The translations under genes and the position numbers were made by a program. From NCBI GenBank assembly GCA_014378085.1, contig JACMOJ010000502.1, positions 1 to 10,036 of the forward strand: 10,036 nt of DNA, written 5' to 3'. A model generated the notes under the pieces. The model saw nothing but the letters and a program-made list of their open reading frames with translations. It was not told where the DNA came from and ran no database searches. This DNA is from Burkholderiales bacterium. GTDB taxonomy: Bacteria > Pseudomonadota > Gammaproteobacteria > Burkholderiales > Usitatibacteraceae. Of this stretch, positions 1 through 6,302 are shown piece by piece; positions within the stretch are counted from its first letter, which is position 1, and the number at the start of each line of letters is the position of its first letter.

Positions 1-92
1 CCACTCCTGCCCCGACTTCTGCGCCACCCGCCGCGCCTCCCGCCGCGCGCAAACCCGCCGCTGCCGCATCCGTTGTTAAGGCTGCGCCATGA
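1..92 (+). CDS. 3' end of an upstream T2SS gene, probably gspL (partial)
   Basis: A reading frame open from position 3 ends at TGA 90-92 and gives 29 residues very rich in Ala and Pro (TPAPTSAPPAAPPAARKPAA, then AASVVKAAP). The stop overlaps the gspM start as ATGA, so the two genes are translationally coupled. In T2SS operons the gene before gspM is gspL, the inner-membrane actin-like protein that links the GspE ATPase to GspM. Nothing of its conserved domains lies inside the window, so the identity rests on gene order alone. An Ala/Pro tail is a low-complexity extension, not a family signature. The start lies outside the window. Confidence 0.6.
   Translation, partial: TPAPTSAPPAAPPAARKPAAAASVVKAAP
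77..81 (+). promoter_or_regulatory. Shine-Dalgarno of gspM
   Basis: TAAGG lies 7 bases before the ATG at 89, inside the end of the upstream gene. It supports this start and internal re-initiation at the ATGA junction. Confidence 0.5.
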
Positions 93-820
93 GCGCCACA
101 CCAACCGCCTTCGCCGCCCCTGTGGCCACCGCGACCTCGCCGTTTAAGCTCTCCTCGCCAGTGGCAAACCGCAACGCGGCGATTGTCCTATTGATTGTTG
201 CCGTACTCGTTTTGATCGCGGGCCTAGCACTTCCTGCCTGGTGGCTTTATGACCGTTACGACGCAAGCGCAACACAGCTAGCGCGCCAGTTGCGTAGTTA
301 CACCTCACTCAATCAGTTGCGCCCGACGTTGATGAAATCGGTTGAGGCGCTGAAGGCAAAAGACATCAAGAAGTTTTTTCTCAAGGGGGCAACGGCGGCA
401 CTTGCCGGGGCCGATTTGCAGGAGATGGCGCGTACCGTGATTGAATCCAATAACGGAAAGTTGTTGTCATCACAGCTGCTCGCGCACAAGGACGAAAACG
501 GCTATCGGCAAGTTAACGCCACCATCCAGATGACGGCGAACATACAGAACCTGCGTCAGGTGTTGCACGCCATCGAAGGCCGTGAGCCCTACTTGTTCTT
601 GGACAACCTCACGGTGCGCGCGCAGGTCCCGTCGGGGTTTAAGCCGCAGCCCGGCTTTGAGCCCGAAATGTTTGTGCAGTTTGATGTGTCTGGGTTGGTG
701 CCGATCACACCGGTTGCTGCGCCGGCCGATGCCAAGCCTGCCGCGGGCAAGACCACCGCGGGCAAGACCACCGCGAGCCAGACCCCGATTGAGGCAAAAC
801 CGATTGAGGCAAAACCATGA
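89..820 (+). CDS. gspM: Type II secretion system protein GspM, subtype b
   Basis: This is the inner-membrane T2SS assembly-platform protein that partners GspL and transmits ATPase action to pseudopilus growth. The 243-residue protein has a short Ala-rich cytoplasmic N-terminus, one membrane segment at about residues 31-53 (from AAIVLLIVAV), a periplasmic coiled region rich in Leu and Arg (60-95), and then a ferredoxin-like domain. Recognisable subtype-b positions are FFLKGATAALAGADLQ at 96-111 and EGREPYLFLDNLTVRAQV at 163-180. The C-terminal 40 residues are a Pro/Ala/Lys tail with duplicated peptides GKTTA and IEAKP, not expected in the family core. The ATG at 89 overlaps the upstream stop, and the ATG at 817 of the next gene overlaps its own stop at 818-820. 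The call is from motif memory; I am confident of the family and less so of the host lineage. Confidence 0.88.
   Translation: MSATPTAFAAPVATATSPFKLSSPVANRNAAIVLLIVAVLVLIAGLALPAWWLYDRYDASATQLARQLRSYTSLNQLRPTLMKSVEALKAKDIKKFFLKGATAALAGADLQEMARTVIESNNGKLLSSQLLAHKDENGYRQVNATIQMTANIQNLRQVLHAIEGREPYLFLDNLTVRAQVPSGFKPQPGFEPEMFVQFDVSGLVPITPVAAPADAKPAAGKTTAGKTTASQTPIEAKPIEAKP
746..817 (+). repeat. Two 15-bp tandem duplications in the 3' end of gspM
   Basis: GGCAAGACCACCGCG occurs at 746-760 and again at 761-775 (Gly-Lys-Thr-Thr-Ala repeated). After 12 intervening bases, ATTGAGGCAAAACC occurs at 788 and again at 803, a 15-bp period (Ile-Glu-Ala-Lys-Pro repeated). Both are whole-codon repeats, so the frame is kept. 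The last copy also supplies GAGG (806-809), a plausible Shine-Dalgarno 7 bases before the next ATG. Confidence 0.85.
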
Positions 821-1653
821 CGCCGCGTTACGTCATCAGCGCAACGCTGGGCGTGCTGCTACTCGCGGCGCTGGCGATTATCGGTTGGGAAACCGACTGG
901 GGCCGCGCCATCGGCGGCACCAACGGCTATGCGGGTATGAGCAAACGTGCGTCGCTAGATACCAAAGTATTGCCGCAATTTATGTTGGCACCATTGTCGC
1001 CGGCAGGCTCGGGATACCGCGAGATCGTCGAACGACCGCTGTTCATCCCAACGCGTCGGCCCGCGCCGGCAGGCAACAGCACGCAGATCGCCATGAAAAA
1101 AGGCCAGTTCCGTCTTGCGGGTACCACTGTCAGTGACCAATTGTCGGTGGCGTATTTATTTGAAACCAGCACCAACAAAACGCTGCGTGTGAATAAAGGT
1201 GCCGATGTGAATGGCATCACGGTGGCTAGTGTGAGTAGCAATCGTGTGCTGTTGAAGCAAGGCGACGAAACCGAGGAGTTGCTGCTGCGTAGCTCCAACT
1301 CGCCTAAACCACCACCACTGCCACCGCCACCGCCAGTTGCAGCCGCAGGGCAAACCCCGGGCGCGCCCGGCACTCCCCCGGGGATGGCAAACATGGCGCA
1401 GGGTCAGCCATCAATTGCAGGACAGCCCCCCGCTTTTTCGCCGCCTGGTGTTAATGTGCAACCCGGGTTGCCGCCCGGTGCAGCCATGAACGCGCCGCCA
1501 ATGCCGAGTGGCATTAACGCCGGCGGGCCGCCGATGCCGGGTACGCAAAACCCCGCAATGACTAATCCAAATAATCCTGCCGCCATGCCGCCCGCAGGCG
1601 ACCCGAATGAACCTGCGGTGCGCCGACGCCGTTTCCAGAATTTGCCGCAGTAA
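817..1653 (+). CDS. gspN: T2SS GspN/GspC-like inner-membrane protein with Pro-rich tail
   Basis: This is a bitopic T2SS protein of the kind that bridges the inner-membrane platform to the secretin. Residues 6-23 (from VISATLGVLL) form the membrane anchor. REIVERPLFIPTRRP at 69-82 is the motif found before the homology-region domain of GspC and XpsN-like proteins, and residues 96-158 are a small beta domain (QFRLAGTTV, LRVNKGADVNGITVASVS). From about residue 164 to the end the chain is low complexity, starting with a poly-Pro run (KPPPLPPPPPP) and continuing Pro/Gly/Met/Asn-rich to a basic RRRRF end. It has no PDZ domain and is shorter in folded content than a classical GspC. The gspM stop overlaps its ATG. 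Position between gspM and gspD matches xpsN of Xanthomonas, so I use gspN; a GspC-like role is also possible. Confidence 0.75.
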   Translation: MTPRYVISATLGVLLLAALAIIGWETDWGRAIGGTNGYAGMSKRASLDTKVLPQFMLAPLSPAGSGYREIVERPLFIPTRRPAPAGNSTQIAMKKGQFRLAGTTVSDQLSVAYLFETSTNKTLRVNKGADVNGITVASVSSNRVLLKQGDETEELLLRSSNSPKPPPLPPPPPVAAAGQTPGAPGTPPGMANMAQGQPSIAGQPPAFSPPGVNVQPGLPPGAAMNAPPMPSGINAGGPPMPGTQNPAMTNPNNPAAMPPAGDPNEPAVRRRRFQNLPQ

Positions 1654-1665
1654 CGAAACCAAAAA

Positions 1666-3975
1666 ATGAACTCAACCTATTTCAACCGTTGGTCCCGCCG
1701 CATCAGCATCCTGCTGTTGTTTAGTGTGCTGAGCGCATGTGCGCTGGTGCAGCCGCCGAGCGATGAATCAAAACCCACCGCCGCTGCGGATGCCGCGCTC
1801 ATCAAGCCAGCGACGGCGGACGCGGTTTTAGCATCTCCGGCACCGCAGGCGAGCAGCGCGAGCACCGCCGCCGGTCGACGCACCGCGCCGCCACCCATTC
1901 CAGATACGACTCGGCTGTACGCCGGTACTGGTCAATTTGTGAAGCCGCCATCCGCACCCGCCGCGGTCGCGAAAGGTCCCGAAGAATTCACGCTGAACTA
2001 CGAGTCGCTCGATATTCGTGCGGTCGTTCAGTCGATTCTTGGCGATATGTTGCGCGAGTCGTTTTCGATTCACCCGCAGACCACCGGCAGCGTCACGATT
2101 CGCCTGTCCAAGCCCGTGCCGCGCAGCGAATTAATTCCGACCCTTGATATGCTGCTGCGTCAAAACGGCCAGATCATGGTGCGGGAGGATGGCATTTACA
2201 AAATCATGCCAGCCGCCATCGGCACACGCGGCTCGGTAAGCCCGCAGGTGATGACCACGCCGGCACAATTGCCGAACGGTTACAGCGTGCAAATTGTACA
2301 ACTGCGGTTTGCCGGTGTGCGCGACATGCAGCGCATTTTGGAGCCTTATGCGGTTGAGCCACAGTCGTCGATTCGTATCGATGAGCTGCGCAATCTGGTG
2401 ATCTTGTCCGGCACCCAACGCGAGCTTAAGCACATGCTCGAAGTGATTGATATATTTGATGTCGACTATCTCGCTGGCTACTCGGTGGGGCTGTTTCCCA
2501 TGCAAACCGACGTGAAGGCGTTATCGGCAGACCTAGATCGAATATTCGGTGGTGGCGGCGCTGGCGCTGCTGCAACACCTAGCCCACTCGCGGGCATCGT
2601 GCGCATCGTGCCCATTGAGCGACTCAACGGTTTGCTGGTGATTACCACCCAACCGCGCTACTTGGAAGAAGCGAAGAAGTGGATTGATCGTTTGGATAAA
2701 GGCGGCGGTTTGGCTGGCGGCACACGACTCAATGTCTACCCGGTACAAAACGGCCGTGCGGATCGGCTCGCACAGTTGTTGTCTGATATTTACGGCAATC
2801 GGCAAGGCGGTACGACCGGCACCGGTGCCACACTGGCACCTGGCGCGCGACCCGCAACGACCACACCAACAACACCTGGCCAAGGTGGGGTAGGTGGTGG
2901 CGGCCAAGGTGGTGTAGGCGGTGGCCAAGGCGGCGCATTTGGCGCGTTCCTCTCCAATATCTTTCAGTCGAGCGGCACGGCGGTCTCAAAGGACACACGC
3001 ATCATCGCCGACGACGACAACAACGCATTGTTGATTCTGGCGTCACCTGCCGACTACGAGACCATCCTCGCCGCGCTTCGCCAGCTTGACATCCCGCGCC
3101 GTCAGGTGCTTGTTGAAGTGCTGGTGGCGGAAGTCACGCTGACCGATGAACTTAAGTTCGGTATCGAGTGGTTTATCAATGCTCGCAACAACACTATCGG
3201 TGCGCTGCGCAATCTGGGTGGTGATAGTGGGATTCTTCCCCGCGTGTTGCCACAAACGCCGGGGCTCGGTGGTGCGCTTGATCCGCGTGGTACCTACCCC
3301 GGTACCGCAACGACCATCATTCCTTCCACGCCGGGGTTGCAGCTGATTAATTTAGTCGGCACCGATATTCGCGCGGTACTGCAAGCGCTGGGACAAGATG
3401 GGCGCGCAAGTGTGGAGTCGGCACCAAAACTACTGGTACTCGACAACGCCAAGGGCACCGTGAATGTCGGTACCCGTATCTCCGTGGTGACCGGCTGTTC
3501 AAGGGGCTCGGGCACCGGCGGCAATACCCTCACGACACGTCAGTACATCGACACCGGCGTGTTACTGACCGTCACACCGCGCATCAATGCCGGTGGCCGT
3601 GTCACGCTCGACATTAATCAGGAAGTCAGCTCGGCGGGTGCTTCATCAAGCAACAACCCACCCATCAACACGCGCAAAGCACAGACCACCGTCAATGTCG
3701 CAAGTGGCGAGACGATGGTGCTGGCGGGTCTCATCCAGAAAGATCGCGGTAGTGGAACGCAGGGTATTCCGTTGCTCTCAAAAATCCCGATCATCGGCGG
3801 TTTGTTCGGCACCCAGACATTCCGCAACAACCGTACCGAACTGGTGGTGCTGATTACGCCTACCGTAATTGCCAGCAATGATGAAGCGCGCGGCGTGACC
3901 GATGAGTTGCGCAAAAAGATGCCTTCGCTAGAGCACTTAATGCAGCGAAAGCCGGATGCTGCCGCGGCGAAATAA
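1666..3975 (+). CDS. gspD: T2SS outer-membrane secretin GspD (lipoprotein)
   Basis: This secretin forms the multimeric outer-membrane channel through which folded exoproteins leave the cell. The 769-residue protein has a lipoprotein signal with lipobox LSAC (Cys25), then a disordered Ala/Pro linker to about 105. N0 spans about 107-185, with N1 about 205-270 and N2 about 271-345. N3 (about 354-478) is interrupted by a Thr/Gly/Gln-rich insertion at 380-423. The secretin domain begins at VLVEVLVAEVTLTDELKFGI (481-500) and includes SAPKLLVLDNAKGTVNVGTR, GVLLTVTPRI, SGETMVLAGLIQ and IPLLSKIPIIGGLF, ending with TELVVLITPTVI at 724-735. Cysteine 611 lies in the gate region. It starts 12 bases after gspN with no clear Shine-Dalgarno. 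A lipidated secretin is also known for XpsD. It is the last gene before the terminator. Confidence 0.95.
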   Translation: MNSTYFNRWSRRISILLLFSVLSACALVQPPSDESKPTAAADAALIKPATADAVLASPAPQASSASTAAGRRTAPPPIPDTTRLYAGTGQFVKPPSAPAAVAKGPEEFTLNYESLDIRAVVQSILGDMLRESFSIHPQTTGSVTIRLSKPVPRSELIPTLDMLLRQNGQIMVREDGIYKIMPAAIGTRGSVSPQVMTTPAQLPNGYSVQIVQLRFAGVRDMQRILEPYAVEPQSSIRIDELRNLVILSGTQRELKHMLEVIDIFDVDYLAGYSVGLFPMQTDVKALSADLDRIFGGGGAGAAATPSPLAGIVRIVPIERLNGLLVITTQPRYLEEAKKWIDRLDKGGGLAGGTRLNVYPVQNGRADRLAQLLSDIYGNRQGGTTGTGATLAPGARPATTTPTTPGQGGVGGGGQGGVGGGQGGAFGAFLSNIFQSSGTAVSKDTRIIADDDNNALLILASPADYETILAALRQLDIPRRQVLVEVLVAEVTLTDELKFGIEWFINARNNTIGALRNLGGDSGILPRVLPQTPGLGGALDPRGTYPGTATTIIPSTPGLQLINLVGTDIRAVLQALGQDGRASVESAPKLLVLDNAKGTVNVGTRISVVTGCSRGSGTGGNTLTTRQYIDTGVLLTVTPRINAGGRVTLDINQEVSSAGASSSNNPPINTRKAQTTVNVASGETMVLAGLIQKDRGSGTQGIPLLSKIPIIGGLFGTQTFRNNRTELVVLITPTVIASNDEARGVTDELRKKMPSLEHLMQRKPDAAAAK
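2872..2935 (+). repeat. Gly/Gln-coding repeat inside gspD N3 domain
   Basis: Imperfect copies of GGCCAAGGTGG alternate with GTAGGTGG-type units and encode the run GQGGVGGGGQGGVGGGQGGA at residues 405-424. A flexible loop interrupting N3 is common in secretins. The near-identical units suggest local expansion by slippage. Confidence 0.7.
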
Positions 3976-4003
3976 GCGTTTCGAAAAAGCAAAACACGAC
4001 AAA

Positions 4004-4060
4004 GGGCGGGCGTTTTCAAGCATTAATGCCTGAAAACTCCCGCCAATGTTAGTGTTTTTT
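4004..4060. terminator. Intrinsic terminator between convergent gspD and glycosyltransferase
   Basis: GGCGGG (4005-4010) pairs with CCCGCC (4039-4044). After a C/T mismatch GTTTTCA pairs with TGAAAAC, and after an A/C mismatch GCAT pairs with ATGC around a TA centre, all symmetric about 4024/4025. This gives about 17 base pairs. On the + strand a T6 run is at 4055-4060, about 10 bases past the stem. Further out on the minus strand there are T-rich tracts (complement of about 3983-3992). It probably ends the T2SS operon and may act both ways. The distance of the T run from the stem makes it less than ideal. Confidence 0.65.
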
Positions 4061-4068
4061 GATTATTG

Positions 4069-4932
4069 CTAAACCCAGCGCCAGCCGTGTTTACTGAAGT
4101 AGCGCGCTGCGGAACGCACAAACATACCGATGTGTTTAGCCCCTTTGCGCGACGCGTTGCCACCGGCGTGAACGATGCGGCAGTTCGCGACGCGATCGAT
4201 GCGCGCTAACTTGGCAATGCGTTGGCTAAGATCAAAGTCTTCAAAGTACATAAAAAAGCCGGTATCAAATCCGCCAACTTCGCGCCAAACATCGCCGCGT
4301 AACAATAACCAACAGCCAGAAACAACGCGGCAGTCGGCGATCGGTGTGTCGAAGGCAACATCGCTGTAGTCGTAGTGGCGCAAATGGCGCGCGAAGCGCG
4401 CTTTCACCCACCCCGGCGCAAAGCCACGTAACGCCAGCGCAAATACGGTGGGATCGCGCTTGACTAAAAACTGTGCGGAGCCGTCCGGCGATTGCGCCAC
4501 CGGCGTCACCGCGCTTGATGTCGATTCACGGTCAAGGTGCGCCACCGCGTGACTAATGGCCTCAACCGCTAGTTCGACGTCCGGGTTCAACAACAGCACA
4601 AAGTCGGCGTTGGTTCCCGCCAAGCCGGTATTGTTACCCGCGCCAAAACCCTTGTTTGTCGGTGTTGCGACGTAGGCATAGTGAATTGCGCCCGGTCCAG
4701 GCAGCGTCCAAAGCGCGCTATCGATGGCTGATTTTGTCTGCGCCGGTTCGCTGCGGTCACCCACGGCAGCGCACTCACCCGCGCCGTTATCAACGATTCG
4801 CAACTCGACCGCGCCGATGAGGACGAGCGCTCGCGCATGGTCAATCGCCGCGCGTAGACTTGCGAGAGTTTTGCCAAGCCAATGGACGTCTGAGTGATAG
4901 ACGACGATACAAACCGCGAGCGAACGAGACAT
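4069..4932 (-). CDS. Family 2 glycosyltransferase, WbbL/rhamnosyltransferase-like
   Basis: This cytoplasmic GT-A fold enzyme transfers a sugar, probably rhamnose, from a nucleotide donor to a lipid-linked or LPS acceptor. The 287 residues open directly with the first strand (LAVCIVVYHSD, 5-15), which supports the ATG at 4930-4932 although no good Shine-Dalgarno precedes it. TNKGFGAGNN (92-101) and LLLNPDVE (113-120) are the nucleotide-binding and DxD-like motifs of WbbL-type enzymes. VSGCWLLLRGDVWREVGGFD (204-223) and MYFEDFDLSQR (228-238) are the acceptor and catalytic-base region, and a C-terminal HAGGNASRK (255-263) is typical of this subgroup. It converges on gspD and diverges from the second glycosyltransferase. 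The exact sugar cannot be read from sequence. Confidence 0.85.
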   Translation of the reverse strand: MSRSLAVCIVVYHSDVHWLGKTLASLRAAIDHARALVLIGAVELRIVDNGAGECAAVGDRSEPAQTKSAIDSALWTLPGPGAIHYAYVATPTNKGFGAGNNTGLAGTNADFVLLLNPDVELAVEAISHAVAHLDRESTSSAVTPVAQSPDGSAQFLVKRDPTVFALALRGFAPGWVKARFARHLRHYDYSDVAFDTPIADCRVVSGCWLLLRGDVWREVGGFDTGFFMYFEDFDLSQRIAKLARIDRVANCRIVHAGGNASRKGAKHIGMFVRSAARYFSKHGWRWV

Positions 4933-5018
4933 CAGAAAAGGATATCACGTGGCAAACGTCGGACGATGAGGCAGCGTGTGATCGCTTGCGAGTATGTGCC
5001 GCAGTTTGTGCAGCGCGC

Positions 5019-5114
5019 GATTATGTGGTGAAAAGCGCGGCGGCAGACGTGGCGGCAAACATGGTGGCAAACGCGGTGGGGCAGGTGGCGGCACACGCGG
5101 CAGGGCAAGCGGTG
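5019..5114. repeat. 12-bp-period tandem array, about 8 degenerate units
   Basis: The six clearest units are GCAGACGTGGCG (5043), GCAAACATGGTG (5055), GCAAACGCGGTG (5067), GGGCAGGTGGCG (5079), GCACACGCGGCA (5091) and GGGCAAGCGGTG (5103). Two weaker units precede them, at 5019 (GATTATGTGGTG) and 5031 (AAAAGCGCGGCG). The consensus is close to GCAnACGcGGTG. On the + strand it would encode a four-residue Ala-x-Ala-Val pattern. Confidence 0.75.
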
Positions 5115-5123
5115 GAGCTCGCA

Positions 5124-5129
5124 TATAAT
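5124..5129 (+). promoter_or_regulatory. Possible -10 element upstream of the second glycosyltransferase
   Basis: A perfect TATAAT sits just after the 12-bp array. The matching -35 position (near 5101-5106) reads CAGGGC, which is not a sigma-70 -35, and no extended -10 is present. If used, the transcript would start near 5136 and carry the whole 9-bp array in its leader. Confidence 0.3.
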
Positions 5130-5168
5130 TTTTAGGCTGCACCCTATCCGCTTTTGCGTCGCTAGCGG

Positions 5169-5258
5169 TTTGCACGATTTGCATCATTCGCACTATTCAT
5201 ACCATTTGCACCATTTGTACCACTTGCACCACTTGCACCACTTGCGCCACTTGCATCA
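5169..5258. repeat. Tandem array of ten 9-bp units
   Basis: Ten contiguous units begin at 5169, 5178, 5187, 5196, 5205, 5214, 5223, 5232, 5241 and 5250. They read TTTGCACGA, TTTGCATCA, TTCGCACTA, TTCATACCA, TTTGCACCA, TTTGTACCA, CTTGCACCA, CTTGCACCA, CTTGCGCCA and CTTGCATCA. Units become more alike towards the 3' side. There are no spacers, so it is not a CRISPR array. The unit length is a multiple of three and its frame continues into the glycosyltransferase starting at 5283. Confidence 0.9.
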
Positions 5259-5274
5259 AGCCGCAATCTTATTC

Positions 5275-5278
5275 GAGG
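5275..5278 (+). promoter_or_regulatory. Probable Shine-Dalgarno for the TTG start at 5283
   Basis: GAGG lies 4 bases before TTG 5283. The spacing is short. No ATG, GTG or other TTG occurs in frame between the upstream stop (TAG 5163-5165) and 5283, so this TTG is the only plausible start before the first conserved strand. Confidence 0.4.
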
Positions 5279-5282
5279 CCAG

Positions 5283-6302
5283 TTGAACGCATCCCGCACG
5301 CAGCTCAGCATCATCACCCCCGCCTTTAACGCGACTGCGTTCCTGCCGGCGTTGATTGCCTCGGTGGAAGCGGCCTATGTGGAGGTGGCATCGGCGCAAG
5401 TGAAACTTGAGTGGATTTTGGTTGATGATGGCTCCACTGATGACACGGCCGAAATATTTCGTGCAAGCGCCCAGCGACACGCCGATTGGCGAATGGTGCA
5501 ACAGCCAAATGGCGGCGTTGCGTCAGCGCGCAACCGAGGGCTTGCGGAAGCTCGGGGAGAGTATGTTTGGTTTGTGGACGCAGACGACGTGATTGTGCCC
5601 GCAGCGATGACCGCGCTGGCGCAAGCGGCGGCAACCGGTGTTGACCTCCTCAGCTTTCAAGCCGAACGTTTCAGCGTCATTGATGGTGTAGAGACAAGCG
5701 CGAACGTCTATCGCCAAAAAAAATCCAGCCAGCCGCAGCGAGGACCCGAATGGGTCTCTGCGCTGATTTCGCAAAAAGATTGGAAACACTATCTTTGGCA
5801 ATATTGGGTTCGCCGCGAGTTACTGGTGCGGCATTCAATACAGTTTCGTGTCGGGATCATCCACGAAGATATCGCGTTTGTGACTCAGGCCGCGTTGCTT
5901 GCTTCAAGCGTCTTGTATGTGGATACGCTCGCCTACCAGTACCGGGAGAATTCGAGCTCGCTTTCTCATCATGTTGACGATACAAAGCTGCTGGTCCGCA
6001 TTGAAAGTTATTTTGCCGTGTTGGAACAACTGCGAACATTGAATACCAAAATCGCAATGCCTGCACCCACGCGCGCACAACTTGAGGGTGAAGTGATCGG
6101 GCAGGCGTTGCAAATATTTGAACTCGCCGAACAGCTCACCAACCCGACGAATCGACACGCGGTTCTGGTAAAAAGCCAACAACACCGTTTAGCCCAACAA
6201 TTGTTTCGCGAGGTACACAACATCAAGCGTTTTCGTCAAGTGATGGTGATGTGGTTAAAGCAATCGGGTTTGTTACCAATTGGCGCGGCAAGTACCAAAT
6301 GA
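5283..6302 (+). CDS. Family 2 glycosyltransferase (GT-A), EpsJ/WcaA-like
   Basis: This 339-residue enzyme likely adds a sugar during LPS core, O-antigen or exopolysaccharide synthesis at the inner face of the cytoplasmic membrane. Motifs in order are LSIITPAFN (8-16), ILVDDGSTDDT (45-55), NGGVASARNRGL (76-87) and FVDADD (97-102, the DxD metal/nucleotide site). GIIHEDIAF (191-199) is the acceptor-side ED motif usual in this group, and YQYRENSSSLSH (219-229) resembles the family's YR...S segment. The start is TTG, chosen because the first beta strand begins eight codons later and no other start exists in the open frame. Its stop overlaps the ligase ATG as ATGA, so the two are coupled. Donor and acceptor cannot be inferred from sequence alone. 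Confidence 0.85.
   Translation: MNASRTQLSIITPAFNATAFLPALIASVEAAYVEVASAQVKLEWILVDDGSTDDTAEIFRASAQRHADWRMVQQPNGGVASARNRGLAEARGEYVWFVDADDVIVPAAMTALAQAAATGVDLLSFQAERFSVIDGVETSANVYRQKKSSQPQRGPEWVSALISQKDWKHYLWQYWVRRELLVRHSIQFRVGIIHEDIAFVTQAALLASSVLYVDTLAYQYRENSSSLSHHVDDTKLLVRIESYFAVLEQLRTLNTKIAMPAPTRAQLEGEVIGQALQIFELAEQLTNPTNRHAVLVKSQQHRLAQQLFREVHNIKRFRQVMVMWLKQSGLLPIGAASTK

Larger units (their letters stand above)
4933..5282. other. 350-bp divergent spacer between two glycosyltransferase genes
   Basis: The spacer separates the start of the minus-strand glycosyltransferase from the start of the plus-strand one and must hold promoters for both. It contains a 12-bp-period array (about 5019-5114), a TATAAT at 5124-5129, and a 9-bp array (5169-5258). 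Weak open frames cross it on both strands (+ 4860-5135, Ala/Val-rich; - 4945-5193, Pro-rich). Both simply mirror the arrays and I do not call them genes. Confidence 0.6.

Noticed and set aside
582..1136. 184-residue Arg-rich open frame across the gspM-gspN junction
   Set aside because: It overlaps two recognised genes in another frame and is full of Arg from GC-rich codons, with no domain; a shadow frame.
4945..5193. Minus-strand Pro-rich open frame (RLPPCLPPRLPPR)
   Set aside because: It is the reverse reading of the 12-bp array, lacks a clear Shine-Dalgarno and has no family; better explained by the repeat.
5169..5258. Possible CRISPR-like array
   Set aside because: The 9-bp units are contiguous with no spacers and are far too short for CRISPR repeats.
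6251..6298. Upstream GTG start adding 16 residues to the ligase
   Set aside because: It has no Shine-Dalgarno and lies in the 3' end of the glycosyltransferase; the ATGA overlap at 6299 is the more likely start.
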